Shown here: piece by piece, positions 14,095 through 22,067 of the stretch
Layout of the letters: every line of letters begins with the position of its first letter
Numbering within the stretch: the stretch's first letter is position 1
Assembly: GCA_002493395.1 (NCBI GenBank)
Contig: DKYS01000135.1
Location: 1 to 31,491, forward strand
DNA length: 31,491 bases
DNA from: Turicibacter sp. UBA7094
GTDB taxonomy: Bacteria > Bacillota_I > Bacilli_A > MOL361 > Turicibacteraceae
Direction: 5' to 3'
The notes under the pieces: model-generated
The model's input: the letters and a program-made list of their open reading frames with translations, nothing else
Databases searched by the model: none
Told to the model about the DNA's origin: nothing
Program-made: the position numbers and the translations under genes

Positions 14095-14751
14095 CTAACA
14101 TTCTTTTTTTGGTGGAACATAGATTGTCGTTAAATTATCTAATTGAAAATTATGGTCCAACTCATAGAGTTTAACCCATTTTAACTCTTGTAAAGAACTT
14201 CCCGCTGCCTTAACGATACAGACTTCATACTCATCATCATAAACTTCCATTAAATCTAACTTTAAATTAGAAGCTGTTAACTGATCAAATACTTGTGGAA
14301 TAATAAGATGTTGCTTCGGAACAACTGCTTCGTAATCAAAATCTAACGCATCCATAACTTGTAATCCCTCAATTGGATCAATCGCAAGCGCAGCAAACAT
14401 CGGATCTAAGAAACTTTGCCCACCTAAAATAACAGCATCCGCTTCATGAACTAACCGTTTCACTGCATACTCAGCAACACATGGATGACCTGGTGTTGCA
14501 TAAATTAAATCTCCCTTTTTTGCTTCCTCTTTAATCGTCTCAATAATTTCCTCATAAACAGCTTCAAACGTCTCATGTTTCATATACACATCATCAAATG
14601 CACGATAAGCAATCTGATTTTCTTCTAAAAAATTAATCATCGGATGTTCTGCCGTTCTTAAAAATAAAGGTAACCCCGATTTCAATTTTGCCACGACTCC
14701 TCGTGTAAGCTGAGAATCATCCCCAGCTCCTAATCCTACAATATAAATCAT
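14095..14751 (-). CDS. yabN: YabN-like tetrapyrrole methylase-fold protein without MazG domain
   Basis: This 218-aa protein covers only the SAM-dependent tetrapyrrole (corrin/porphyrin) methylase fold: MIYIVGLGAGDDSQLTRG (1-18), then LPLFLRTAEHP, GDLIYATPGHPCVAEYAVKR (about 80-99) and AVILGGQSFLDPMFAALAID. B. subtilis YabN is about 489 aa and has a C-terminal MazG nucleotide pyrophosphohydrolase domain. That domain is absent here, the stop is clean, and rqcP follows after 38 nt, so there is no room for it. The methylase-fold activity of YabN proteins is not established. The gene lies between the yabM-type flippase and rqcP as expected from synteny. Confidence 0.82.
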   Translation of the reverse strand: MIYIVGLGAGDDSQLTRGVVAKLKSGLPLFLRTAEHPMINFLEENQIAYRAFDDVYMKHETFEAVYEEIIETIKEEAKKGDLIYATPGHPCVAEYAVKRLVHEADAVILGGQSFLDPMFAALAIDPIEGLQVMDALDFDYEAVVPKQHLIIPQVFDQLTASNLKLDLMEVYDDEYEVCIVKAAGSSLQELKWVKLYELDHNFQLDNLTTIYVPPKKEC

Positions 14752-14819
14752 TGATTACCAATCCTTCCTTTTAAACTCTAATACCTATCTTCTACTAATA
14801 TTGGTCAGAAAAGACACCT

Positions 14820-16376
14820 TTATTCAGCGCCTGAACGAACCGACTGTGCCTTCGCCTGAGCCTGTTGTCTTTTCTGTTTCTGTTTACGTCGGCGTGATCG
14901 TTTAGTCGCAGCCTGAGATGTCATTAAGAAAATCCCCATTAATACGGCATATACTAATATTCCCGCTAAGGCCTGAATCGCCAAAGAAATCATATTATAA
15001 ACTCGTACATCATCCAGACCCGATAAAATTTTAGGAATTTGCGGTTCAATATAGGTCAGTACAAGCCAAATCCCTGCCGATGAAAAACCTACCTTTAAGA
15101 GATTAATAAATGAACTCTTATATATCATTTTTCTAAATTGATATAAATTAATCAGTGCCATTATCCCAAGCGATGCCACCGATGCAATCGCCGTTCCAGA
15201 AATACCTAAGCTCGACGTTAATGGAGCAGTTAAAGAAATTTTAACTAAAACTCCTCCAAGTACTGAAATTAATAATTTTGTATACTGTTCTTCCTGTTGC
15301 ATAATGGCCATACACAAGAAAATAAATGGATAAAACAATACCTGTAAGGTCAATAATCTCAATGCATCAATGCCACCATTATCTTTAAATAACGCAATAT
15401 TAAGTTCATCAACGACATTAAATAAACCTACACACGCGGGAATTGAAAGAGCAATTACCATAAATAAAGACGTATTAAATACCTTCTTTCGCTCTTTGCT
15501 CTCCCTCAAACCTACCATTTGTGGAACGGTTGAAGACACAATAGCGCCCGTAAACACGGTTGCCGTCTGAACAATTGGTAATCCGCGATCAAAGCTCCCC
15601 TTAAGGGCCATCGCCTCCAACGAAGGAACCCCGCTATTAACTAAAGAATTAAAAACGAAGAAACTATCGATTAGCTGAAAAATAATCAAAATTCCAGCAC
15701 TTAAAAATAGATAGATTGATTTCTTTAAAAATCTAGGACGACGTTTCATTTTCAAATAGATTTGTGGTTGATCATCTAGATGCTTCGCAAATAAATAAAC
15801 AATAGCGAGCAAAGGTCCAAATAAACCACCTAGATAGGCAAAATAAGCTAATCGATAAATATTTTGCCCTTGAATCATCACTAAAGCAAAAATAATCGCT
15901 CCTACTCGAATCAATTGTTCAATCGTCGTCGAGTAGGCAACCACCTGAATCGTATTTGCCCTCGTCTGGGCCACGCCTCGCCAATAAGAAATAATCGGTA
16001 TTAATAAAAATGCCAAGGCAACCACACGGATAATCCAAGTTAATTGCATATCCCCCATCGTATACGCAATGAAATGACTTCCTAAAAACAAGCCTACAAA
16101 CGAAACAAGCCCAAAAATCCAAAGAGAATTTTTAATATACCGTTTAACGTCCTCACTATATTGATGCGTGAGTAATAATTCCGAAATAATGGTTGGTAAT
16201 ACCACACCATTAAGCGTTGTATAAATCCCAATTAAAGGATAAACCTGTTGAAAGACGTAAAGTCCTTCATCACCTGAAATATTTTGATATGGAACTTTAT
16301 ATAACAAACTTAGCAACTTTACAAAAAAGGCTGTTATTGTTAAAATCATCGTCCCCTTCATCCAACCCGACTTCAT
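14820..16376 (-). CDS. yabM: MOP-superfamily polysaccharide/lipid flippase, YabM/SpoVB-like
   Basis: This 518-aa polytopic membrane protein has about 14 helices and belongs to the MurJ/SpoVB/Wzx class that flips undecaprenyl-linked precursors. It starts MKSGWMKGTMILTITAFFVK then LLSLLYKVPYQNISGDEGLY, the conserved first-helix signature of SpoVB/YabM proteins, and ends in a long basic tail (about residues 487-518, KRSRRRKQKQKRQQ then AQAKAQ). The GTG at 16403 precedes the SD AGGGAGGG, so ATG 16376 is preferred. Its position upstream of yabN matches B. subtilis yabM. By sequence alone spoVB is an equal possibility. It is probably needed for cortex or envelope polymer synthesis. Confidence 0.85.
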   Translation of the reverse strand: MKSGWMKGTMILTITAFFVKLLSLLYKVPYQNISGDEGLYVFQQVYPLIGIYTTLNGVVLPTIISELLLTHQYSEDVKRYIKNSLWIFGLVSFVGLFLGSHFIAYTMGDMQLTWIIRVVALAFLLIPIISYWRGVAQTRANTIQVVAYSTTIEQLIRVGAIIFALVMIQGQNIYRLAYFAYLGGLFGPLLAIVYLFAKHLDDQPQIYLKMKRRPRFLKKSIYLFLSAGILIIFQLIDSFFVFNSLVNSGVPSLEAMALKGSFDRGLPIVQTATVFTGAIVSSTVPQMVGLRESKERKKVFNTSLFMVIALSIPACVGLFNVVDELNIALFKDNGGIDALRLLTLQVLFYPFIFLCMAIMQQEEQYTKLLISVLGGVLVKISLTAPLTSSLGISGTAIASVASLGIMALINLYQFRKMIYKSSFINLLKVGFSSAGIWLVLTYIEPQIPKILSGLDDVRVYNMISLAIQALAGILVYAVLMGIFLMTSQAATKRSRRRKQKQKRQQAQAKAQSVRSGAE

Positions 16377-16416
16377 ATCATTTAAGCCCTCCCTAGCTTT
16401 CACTTATCAACTTCTT

Positions 16417-16445
16417 ATTATATCATCAAAATGAATCTCTTGAAA
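16417..16445 (-). promoter_or_regulatory. Candidate promoter of yabM-yabN-rqcP
   Basis: On the minus strand a consensus -10 TATAAT (16422-16417) follows a weak -35 TTTCAA (16445-16440) after 17 nt. It is about 40 nt upstream of the yabM start. Confidence 0.5.
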
Positions 16446-16488
16446 AAAGGACAGTTAATTTTTTTAAAAATAACCCCTTTATTTTCAT
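16426..16488 (-). CDS. Possible 20-codon leader peptide upstream of yabM
   Basis: The frame starts at ATG 16488 and reads MKIKGLFLKKLTVLFSRDSF. A perfect GAAGGAGG lies upstream (about 16509-16502), 13 nt from the ATG, which is somewhat long. The stop overlaps the proposed yabM promoter. A promoter-like TTGAAC-17-TTTAAT lies further upstream. It could be a translated leader, a remnant, or chance. Confidence 0.22.
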   Translation of the reverse strand: MKIKGLFLKKLTVLFSRDSF

Positions 16489-16592
16489 AAATTTCTATAA
16501 ACCTCCTTCATTGAAACTCTCTCTTATTAAAATTGTACTAAGCTATTTGTTCAAAGATCTCTATCTTTTTTTCCTACGGTCATTTTTTCCCT

Positions 16593-16621
16593 TTGATAAA
16601 AAAGTATAAAAAAGATATAAT
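16593..16621 (+). promoter_or_regulatory. Sigma-A promoter of the FAD oxidoreductase gene
   Basis: TTGATA (16593-16598), 17 nt, TATAAT (16616-16621). Predicted start near 16628, giving a leader of about 57 nt. Confidence 0.8.
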
Positions 16622-16684
16622 AATAAGGTTACACAAAGACATTTAACACAAATTATATTTAGCTTTTTATAGAGGTGATATCAC

Positions 16685-17923
16685 ATGAGAACGACTGGAG
16701 ATAGTCCAATGTGGACAAAGAATATGGAAGAAAAAAAGATATATCCGTCTTTATCGGGGGATATTAAAACAGACATCGTCATCGTTGGTGGCGGAATAAC
16801 TGGCGCCCTAACTGCTCATTACTTTATGAAACAAGGAATGAAGTGTGTTTTAGTGGATAAGAATAAAATCGCCACGCATGCGACTTCTACTTCAACTGCC
16901 ATTTTAAAATACGAAATTAATCCGGGTCTAAAAAAATTAATATCTCATGTTGGGGAACAAAATGCTCAACATGCCTTTTTATTCGGTTATCAAGCCGTTA
17001 TGGAAATAAGTCAAATTATTAAAGAGATTAATAGTCCTTGTGACTTTTCATTTAAGCCTGCCTTCTTCTATACCGAAGATTCTCAACAAACCGATGCTAT
17101 GGAACAAGAATGTAAGGCTCGACAAGCCATTGGGATTAGCTGTGAGTTATTCACAAAAGAAAAAAACGAAAATGAATTTAGTTTTAACTTTGAATCAGGT
17201 ATTTACTCTCACTATGGGGCTGCCATCATGAATCCAGTCCAATTTACTCATGACCTAATCGAATTTAATGTCAAAAAAGGGTTAGAAGTTTTTGAAAATA
17301 CCCACATCGTCGATTATAATCTTTCATCTCACCAAAGTATCCTCACAACAGAGGATGAATTCACAATTACTGCAGAGAAAGTCATCATCTGTACAGGAGT
17401 GAATGCTCTTGAATTTTTCAAACATGAAAAACCGTTCTGTCAACTTTACCGCACTTTCTCTATTCTCACTAAACCTGTGGATAACTTTAAAGGGTGGAAA
17501 GAAAGTTGCATCATTCGTAATGATAAAAAACCTTACACTTACTTACGAACAACCTTAAATAATGAAATCATCATAGAGGGAGAAGATTTAGCGATTACTG
17601 ACTTAGAAGGAGAAATCGCTAATATGGGAGACCGTGATCCTCTAGCTCTTCAACAATATCATCAATTGTTACGTCGTGTACGAAAAATGTTTCCACAAAT
17701 TGATGAAATTAAAACATCATCTTGGTTCCACGGATTATTTATTGATACCAAAGATGGATTACCATTTATCGGTAAACATCCTGACTATCCAGGGGCATAT
17801 TTTAATTTAGGGTATGGCTCTAATGGGATTTTAAGCGCCCTGATTGGTGCTAAATTAATTTCTCAGGATGTTGCGGGAAAAAACCCACCCGAATTAGAAA
17901 TTTTTAAATTTAATCGTTACTAA
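16685..17923 (+). CDS. FAD-dependent oxidoreductase, DAO/glycine-oxidase family
   Basis: This 412-aa cytosolic flavoenzyme has an N-terminal Rossmann fold carrying the dinucleotide motif DIVIVGGGITGALTAHYF (30-47), followed by the strand CVLVDKNKIA with the ribose-binding acidic residue. The C-terminal FAD segment is DGLPFIGKHPDYPGAY and LGYGSNGIL. This is the arrangement of D-amino acid/glycine/sarcosine and PuuB-like oxidases. The early sequence SPMWTKNMEEKKIYPSLSGD resembles the YurR/OrdL group, but no C-terminal Rieske domain is present. GAGGTGAT lies 5 nt before ATG 16685. It is monocistronic with its own promoter and terminator. The substrate amine or amino acid is unknown. Confidence 0.85.
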   Translation: MRTTGDSPMWTKNMEEKKIYPSLSGDIKTDIVIVGGGITGALTAHYFMKQGMKCVLVDKNKIATHATSTSTAILKYEINPGLKKLISHVGEQNAQHAFLFGYQAVMEISQIIKEINSPCDFSFKPAFFYTEDSQQTDAMEQECKARQAIGISCELFTKEKNENEFSFNFESGIYSHYGAAIMNPVQFTHDLIEFNVKKGLEVFENTHIVDYNLSSHQSILTTEDEFTITAEKVIICTGVNALEFFKHEKPFCQLYRTFSILTKPVDNFKGWKESCIIRNDKKPYTYLRTTLNNEIIIEGEDLAITDLEGEIANMGDRDPLALQQYHQLLRRVRKMFPQIDEIKTSSWFHGLFIDTKDGLPFIGKHPDYPGAYFNLGYGSNGILSALIGAKLISQDVAGKNPPELEIFKFNRY

Positions 17924-17951
17924 AAAAGAGCGTATTCCACGCTCTTTTTTT
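17922..17951 (+). terminator. Terminator of the FAD oxidoreductase gene
   Basis: AAAAAAGAGCGT (17922-17933) pairs with ACGCTCTTTTTT (17939-17950) around ATTCC, overlapping the stop codon. Confidence 0.9.
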
Positions 17952-18013
17952 CATATCTCCCCTCTTTGACTCATATCCTATAATAATCATTCGACTAAAA
18001 AGGGAGGCATCCG

Positions 18014-18127
18014 ATGATGGCTAATCGTTCACCCAAAAGAGGTATTGCTTATAACCGTGCACTTCGAAGTATTGTCGCCATCTTAATTGGAATCATCATC
18101 CTTTTAATAATTTACACCTTTATCTAG
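18014..18127 (+). CDS. Small single-pass membrane protein, 37 aa, hypothetical
   Basis: The protein begins MMANRSPKRGIAYNRALRS, a basic N-terminus, followed by one hydrophobic helix (about residues 20-36) and ends YTFI. GGGAGG lies 7 nt before ATG 18014 and a -10-like TATAAT is at 17979-17984. The arrangement is positive inside with the C-terminus outward. I do not recognise it. The good ribosome site and the composition support a real gene. It is followed by a hairpin at 18131-18161. Confidence 0.65.
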   Translation: MMANRSPKRGIAYNRALRSIVAILIGIIILLIIYTFI

Positions 18128-18130
18128 CAC

Positions 18131-18161
18131 CTAAAAGACAGACAGTGTCTCTTTCTTTTAG
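18131..18161 (+). terminator. Possible terminator after the 37-aa gene
   Basis: CTAAAAGA (18131-18138) pairs with TCTTTTAG (18154-18161), with an imperfect inner stem AGAC/GTCT. There is no strong U-run after it, so the assignment is weak. Confidence 0.35.
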
Positions 18162-18294
18162 AATATTCCAACGTTTAACAAGTGACATTTTCTGAACCTG
18201 AATCCGTCTTATTATTTCAACTTAAAGATTCTATCATATCATAGGAACTATTATCATCCATATTAAACAATAGTAACCAAGGAGAGTGAGCATC

Positions 18295-18447
18295 ATGTTC
18301 CTAAAAAAAAGAAGTTCCGCTGTGAAAACAAAATACTTTTTATTTGGATTGGTTGTTGGGGCTTTTATTATCCCTAAGTTAAATGACAGTACGGTTGGAT
18401 CTCACAATGGAAACACTTATTACTTTATTACAAAAAAGGAGGATTAA
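18295..18447 (+). CDS. Small membrane-anchored protein, 50 aa, hypothetical
   Basis: The N-terminus is basic (MFLKKRSSAVKTKY), followed by a hydrophobic helix (about residues 15-27, FLFGLVVGAFIIP) and a polar, asparagine-rich tail ending FITKKED. The SD AAGGAGAG precedes ATG 18295. The last codons form the left arm of a terminator. The topology resembles small envelope proteins. I do not recognise a family. The preceding 37-aa gene lies about 170 nt upstream and may or may not be co-transcribed. Confidence 0.6.
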   Translation: MFLKKRSSAVKTKYFLFGLVVGAFIIPKLNDSTVGSHNGNTYYFITKKED

Positions 18448-18458
18448 TCCTCTTTTTT
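18432..18458 (+). terminator. Terminator overlapping the 3' end of the 50-aa gene
   Basis: AAAAAAGGAGGATT (18432-18445) pairs with AATCCTCTTTTTT (about 18446-18458) with one bulged G. The right arm is a U-run. Confidence 0.7.
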
Positions 18459-18551
18459 TATGTTATGATATAAGGATAAAACTAGATAATAAGAAAGAAA
18501 CTACAAAATTTAAATAATACTTCTTATCTATTGCGCTAAAGGAGATTCCCG

Positions 18552-19151
18552 ATGATTAAACTTGAAACAGAACATTTAATCCTTTATCCACTTACAGCTG
18601 AAAGGATTAAGGACATTTTAAATAACGCCCCCCTTGAATACTCTACGGCAACATGGTTAACACCCGATAATAAAATCTTATTAAACTGGATGATTGAGGA
18701 ACTTTATGCCTTTATGCCGCCTAAATTAGGATTCACTTCTTGGATATTTATTGAAAAAGCAACAAGTGAAGTGATTGGAGATGGCGGATACAAAGGAAAT
18801 CCTGACGCCCTTGGTCAAGTTGAAATTGGATATGAGATTATTGAATCTAAGCGTAAGTTAGGTTACGCAACAGAAGCAATTGATGCGCTTCTAAATTGGG
18901 CATTAACTCAAAAGGAAATTAAAACAATTATTGCTAAATGCCACTATGAAAACATTCCTTCCCAAGGATTATTAGACAAATTAGGATTTCAATTGATTGA
19001 TGAAGAGGATGAAATGGACATCTATCAAATTCAACTTGAAAGTAACTCAACTGCTAACATGAAACGTCGTCTATTAAAATGGACACTTCTTGGCGGGAGT
19101 ATTCTCCTTATTGGAAAATTTATAAGAAGGAAGCAAAAACCACTTGATTAA
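18552..19151 (+). CDS. RimJ/RimL-type GNAT acetyltransferase with C-terminal membrane anchor
   Basis: This 199-aa protein has a GNAT fold at residues 1-165 in the RimJ/RimL/ribosomal N-acetyltransferase pattern: LETEHLILYPLTAERIKDIL, WIFIEKATSEVIGDGGYKG, VEIGYEIIESKRKLGYATEA (acetyl-CoA site) and YENIPSQGLLDKLGFQLID. After the enzyme a basic stretch MKRRLLKW leads into a short hydrophobic helix (about 176-190) and the basic end RRKQKPLD, suggesting a tail-anchored enzyme. AAAGGAG lies about 7 nt before ATG 18552. The acceptor is unknown. Its stop codon lies in a palindromic terminator shared with the convergent dipeptidase gene. Confidence 0.85.
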   Translation: MIKLETEHLILYPLTAERIKDILNNAPLEYSTATWLTPDNKILLNWMIEELYAFMPPKLGFTSWIFIEKATSEVIGDGGYKGNPDALGQVEIGYEIIESKRKLGYATEAIDALLNWALTQKEIKTIIAKCHYENIPSQGLLDKLGFQLIDEEDEMDIYQIQLESNSTANMKRRLLKWTLLGGSILLIGKFIRRKQKPLD

Positions 19152-19164
19152 TCAAGTGGTTTTT
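19135..19164. terminator. Perfect 30-bp palindromic bidirectional terminator containing both stop codons
   Basis: AAAAACCACTTGATT (19135-19149) and AATCAAGTGGTTTTT (19150-19164) are exact reverse complements with no spacer. Both strands read into U-runs. The TAA of the GNAT (19149-19151) and of the dipeptidase (19150-19148) overlap at the centre. Confidence 0.92.
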
Positions 19165-20086
19165 CATCGTCCTTTAATATGTGATTAATTACTCGTTTCG
19201 CATTAACATGCGTAATTCCATCAATCTCCATACTACTATATCCACGTTTGATTAACTCATCAATAATCAAACTCGCGGATGCGGCACTTTGACAGTCAAT
19301 CAAGTTATCATAATCTTGATTAAGATAATTCATAAAATCAAACCCCAAAGCAATATGACGAACACCTACTAAGTTACGTAAATAATCAATGTGATCGACT
19401 AACGATTCAACGTCGGGTTTCAATGGATTTGTAAATTGTGAGACAGCCGTTACTCCAATCACCCCATCAACCAATGCAATTTCCTTAATCTGTTCATCAG
19501 TTAAATTTCGTGGATGCGGCTCAAGAGCATAACAATTAGAATGGGAGGCAATAACAGGGGATGTTGTGACAGATAAAATATCTTCAAAAGTATGTAAATT
19601 AGCGTGAGATACATCAATAACCATTCCTAATTCATTCATCTTCTTAACTAGCTCACAGCCTAAGAGCGTTAATCCTGACTCAGCTTGGCAGCCAACTCCC
19701 GTAGCAAATTGATTTTGTTCATTCCACGTTAACATTGCATGACGAAATCCTTTATTATAGAGCTCAACAACATGATCAATGTCTCTAATACTCCCTAGTC
19801 CTTCTAACCCTAGAATAACATTAACTTTGTGATCGGCCCAGTCACTTTTTGTCATAACAACTTGAACATTCTCCGATTCCTGTAATTCTTCTATAATATA
19901 TTGAATAGCCTGATCAAAATCATCATGTAATAAATGTTCGATATCTGTATAGTATGTCCAAATTCCTCCGGTCACATTCCCCTCTAAGAGTTCGGGAATA
20001 TGATAATCCTCAACAACACCACGCTTACCTTCGAGGCGGTGCTTCACAATATTGTATAAAATGTCAGTGTGTGTATCGAAAATCAA
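19148..20086 (-). CDS. Membrane dipeptidase (renal dipeptidase-like), peptidase family M19
   Basis: This is a zinc metallopeptidase of 312 aa that hydrolyses dipeptides. Its metal ligands are visible in DTHTD (4-8), GLEGLG (E95), IDVSH (H161) and ASHSN (H182), followed by PHPRNLTD (190-197) and GFDFM (D250). The family name refers to the animal enzyme. No signal peptide or anchor is seen, so it is probably cytosolic. The start is TTG at 20086, after a strong AAGGAGGGG. No in-frame ATG precedes the first active-site motif. The gene is monocistronic and convergent with the GNAT gene. Its C-terminal KPLD is identical to that of the GNAT because of the palindromic terminator. Confidence 0.88.
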   Translation of the reverse strand: MIFDTHTDILYNIVKHRLEGKRGVVEDYHIPELLEGNVTGGIWTYYTDIEHLLHDDFDQAIQYIIEELQESENVQVVMTKSDWADHKVNVILGLEGLGSIRDIDHVVELYNKGFRHAMLTWNEQNQFATGVGCQAESGLTLLGCELVKKMNELGMVIDVSHANLHTFEDILSVTTSPVIASHSNCYALEPHPRNLTDEQIKEIALVDGVIGVTAVSQFTNPLKPDVESLVDHIDYLRNLVGVRHIALGFDFMNYLNQDYDNLIDCQSAASASLIIDELIKRGYSSMEIDGITHVNAKRVINHILKDDEKPLD

Positions 20087-20198
20087 AGGTCAACCCCTCC
20101 TTATAAACGCAATCGGACCTTCTAATCACTATTTATTATATATTATCTTAAACAAAAAAAAAGCAAATATTATCACTCTTTTTCCGACAAATTATCTA

Positions 20199-20230
20199 AA
20201 AAGCCTATGAACTTAAATTCATAGGCTTTT
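20199..20230 (-). terminator. Terminator of the marR-ABC exporter operon
   Basis: AAAAGCCTATGAA (20199-20211) pairs with TTCATAGGCTTTT (20218-20230) over 13 bp. It begins 4 nt after the exporter stop on the minus strand. Confidence 0.88.
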
Positions 20231-20234
20231 AAAA

Positions 20235-22064
20235 TTAAACTTCCTCTTCTTGATTAAACTGACTATTATACAAATCTGCATAAAAACCGTTTTGTTCCAT
20301 TAACGAATCGTGATTTCCGGTTTCAATCACATCTCCATCTTTCATAACTAATATAACGTCCGCTTCTCGAATTGTTGATAAACGGTGTGCAATAACAAAG
20401 CTTGTACGTCCCTTCATTAAGGTTTTCATTGCATTTTGGATTTGAAGTTCTGTACGTGTATCAACACTACTTGTCGCCTCATCTAAAATCATAATTTCTG
20501 GATCAGCTAATAAGGCACGAGCAATCGTTAATAATTGTTTTTGCCCTTGGGAAATATTCGAAACTTCTTCGTTTAAAACAGTATCATAGCCTTCAGGTAA
20601 AACACGAATAAAATGATCCGCATGTGCTGCTTTTGCGGCTGCCACAATTTCTTCTTCAGTGACATCTTCACGGCCATAGGCAATATTATCACGAATTGTT
20701 CCATTAAAGAGCCATGTATCTTGTAAAACCATACCGAACTTTTTACGTAACGCTGCACGTGTCATTTGGGTAATATCTACACCGTCAACTAAAATACGTC
20801 CTCCATTAAGTTCATAAAAACGTAACAATAAATTAACTAACGTTGTTTTACCAGCCCCTGTTGGTCCAACAATTGCTACCATTTGCCCGGGCTCTGCTTT
20901 AATATTCATATCATTAATTAAAATACGGTCCTCACGGTAACCAAACTTAACGTGTTCAAATTCCACTGCTCCACGATTCTCTTTCGGGATTTGAGGATGT
21001 TCAGAATCTGGAATAACTTCAGGCTCATCTAATAATTCAAATACTCGTTCCGCAGAAGCTACCGTTGATTGAATAATATTTGAAATCTGAGCAATTTGGG
21101 CAATAGGTTGTGTAAATTGACGATTATATTGGATAAACGCCTGAATATCCCCAACTGTAATTCTTCCTTTTGTTACAAGGATACCTCCAATAACAGCCAC
21201 TAAAACATAACCAAGATTTCCAATAAAACTGATAATTGGCATAACTAATCCCGATAAAAATTGGGCTCGCCATCCTACATTATAAAGGCGGGCATTAACC
21301 GAATCGAATTCGGCAATCGCCTTAGGCTCATGACCAAATGCCTTCACCACATTATGCCCCGTATACATCTCTTCTATATGTCCATTTAAATCACCAAGTT
21401 CTTTTTGTTGCCCGATAAAATACTTTTGCGAACGCTTAACAACCAACATCATTAAAACTCCAGATAAAGGAATAACGATTATTGAAACAACAGTTAACAT
21501 CGGACTAATCGTTAACATCATAACTAATACCCCAATTACCGTTGTCACTGATGTAATCACCTGCGTAATTGATTGTTGTAATGTTCCACTTATGTTATCC
21601 ACATCATTCGTAAATCGGCTTAATAACTCACCATTTGTATGTGAGTCAAAGAACTTCAAAGGCAGCCTTGCTAATTTTTCATCAATATCGCGGCGTAAAT
21701 CATAAACCACCTTCTGCGAAATTCCCGCCATAATGAATTGTTGTAAATAGTTGAAAGCTGAACTTAACACATAGAGTCCAATTAAAATTAAAATAATTTT
21801 AAAAATATAGGAGAAATCAATTGGTAGAGGATTAGCTACTCCACTTACTCTATCTAAAACTGGACGCATTAATTCATCCGTAATTTTAGCCATTATTTTA
21901 GGAGAAATAATCGCAAAAATAACACTTGTAATAGCCGCAAACAAAACAACGACTAACCCTATTCGATAGGGCTTTAAATATCCTCCTAAACGGACTAATG
22001 ATCCTTTAAAATCCTTCGCCTTTGCTTCACCCGCTTTTGGGCCACGTCCCATAGGTCCTGCCAT
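20235..22064 (-). CDS. Heterodimeric ABC multidrug exporter, catalytically canonical subunit
   Basis: This 609-aa half-transporter has an N-terminal six-helix type IV exporter domain (about 35-325) and a C-terminal ATPase. Walker A is GPTGAGKTT (400-408), the Q-loop is VLQDTWLF, the signature is ISQGQKQ (504-510), Walker B is IMILDEA with catalytic Glu529, and the H-loop is VIAHRLS with His560. The N-terminus is glycine- and lysine-rich (MAGPMGRGPKAGEAKAKD). AGGAGGAAT precedes ATG 22064. It follows its partner by 3 nt. The pair matches YheH/YheI (BmrCD) or LmrCD-type drug and lipid exporters. The substrate is unknown. Confidence 0.92.
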   Translation of the reverse strand: MAGPMGRGPKAGEAKAKDFKGSLVRLGGYLKPYRIGLVVVLFAAITSVIFAIISPKIMAKITDELMRPVLDRVSGVANPLPIDFSYIFKIILILIGLYVLSSAFNYLQQFIMAGISQKVVYDLRRDIDEKLARLPLKFFDSHTNGELLSRFTNDVDNISGTLQQSITQVITSVTTVIGVLVMMLTISPMLTVVSIIVIPLSGVLMMLVVKRSQKYFIGQQKELGDLNGHIEEMYTGHNVVKAFGHEPKAIAEFDSVNARLYNVGWRAQFLSGLVMPIISFIGNLGYVLVAVIGGILVTKGRITVGDIQAFIQYNRQFTQPIAQIAQISNIIQSTVASAERVFELLDEPEVIPDSEHPQIPKENRGAVEFEHVKFGYREDRILINDMNIKAEPGQMVAIVGPTGAGKTTLVNLLLRFYELNGGRILVDGVDITQMTRAALRKKFGMVLQDTWLFNGTIRDNIAYGREDVTEEEIVAAAKAAHADHFIRVLPEGYDTVLNEEVSNISQGQKQLLTIARALLADPEIMILDEATSSVDTRTELQIQNAMKTLMKGRTSFVIAHRLSTIREADVILVMKDGDVIETGNHDSLMEQNGFYADLYNSQFNQEEEV

Positions 22065-22067
22065 AAA

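Noticed and set aside
17972..18243. Sigma-K-like -10 boxes CATANNNTA before both small genes
   Set aside because: No matching -35 (AC at 16-17 nt) is present, and the pattern is common in AT-rich DNA.
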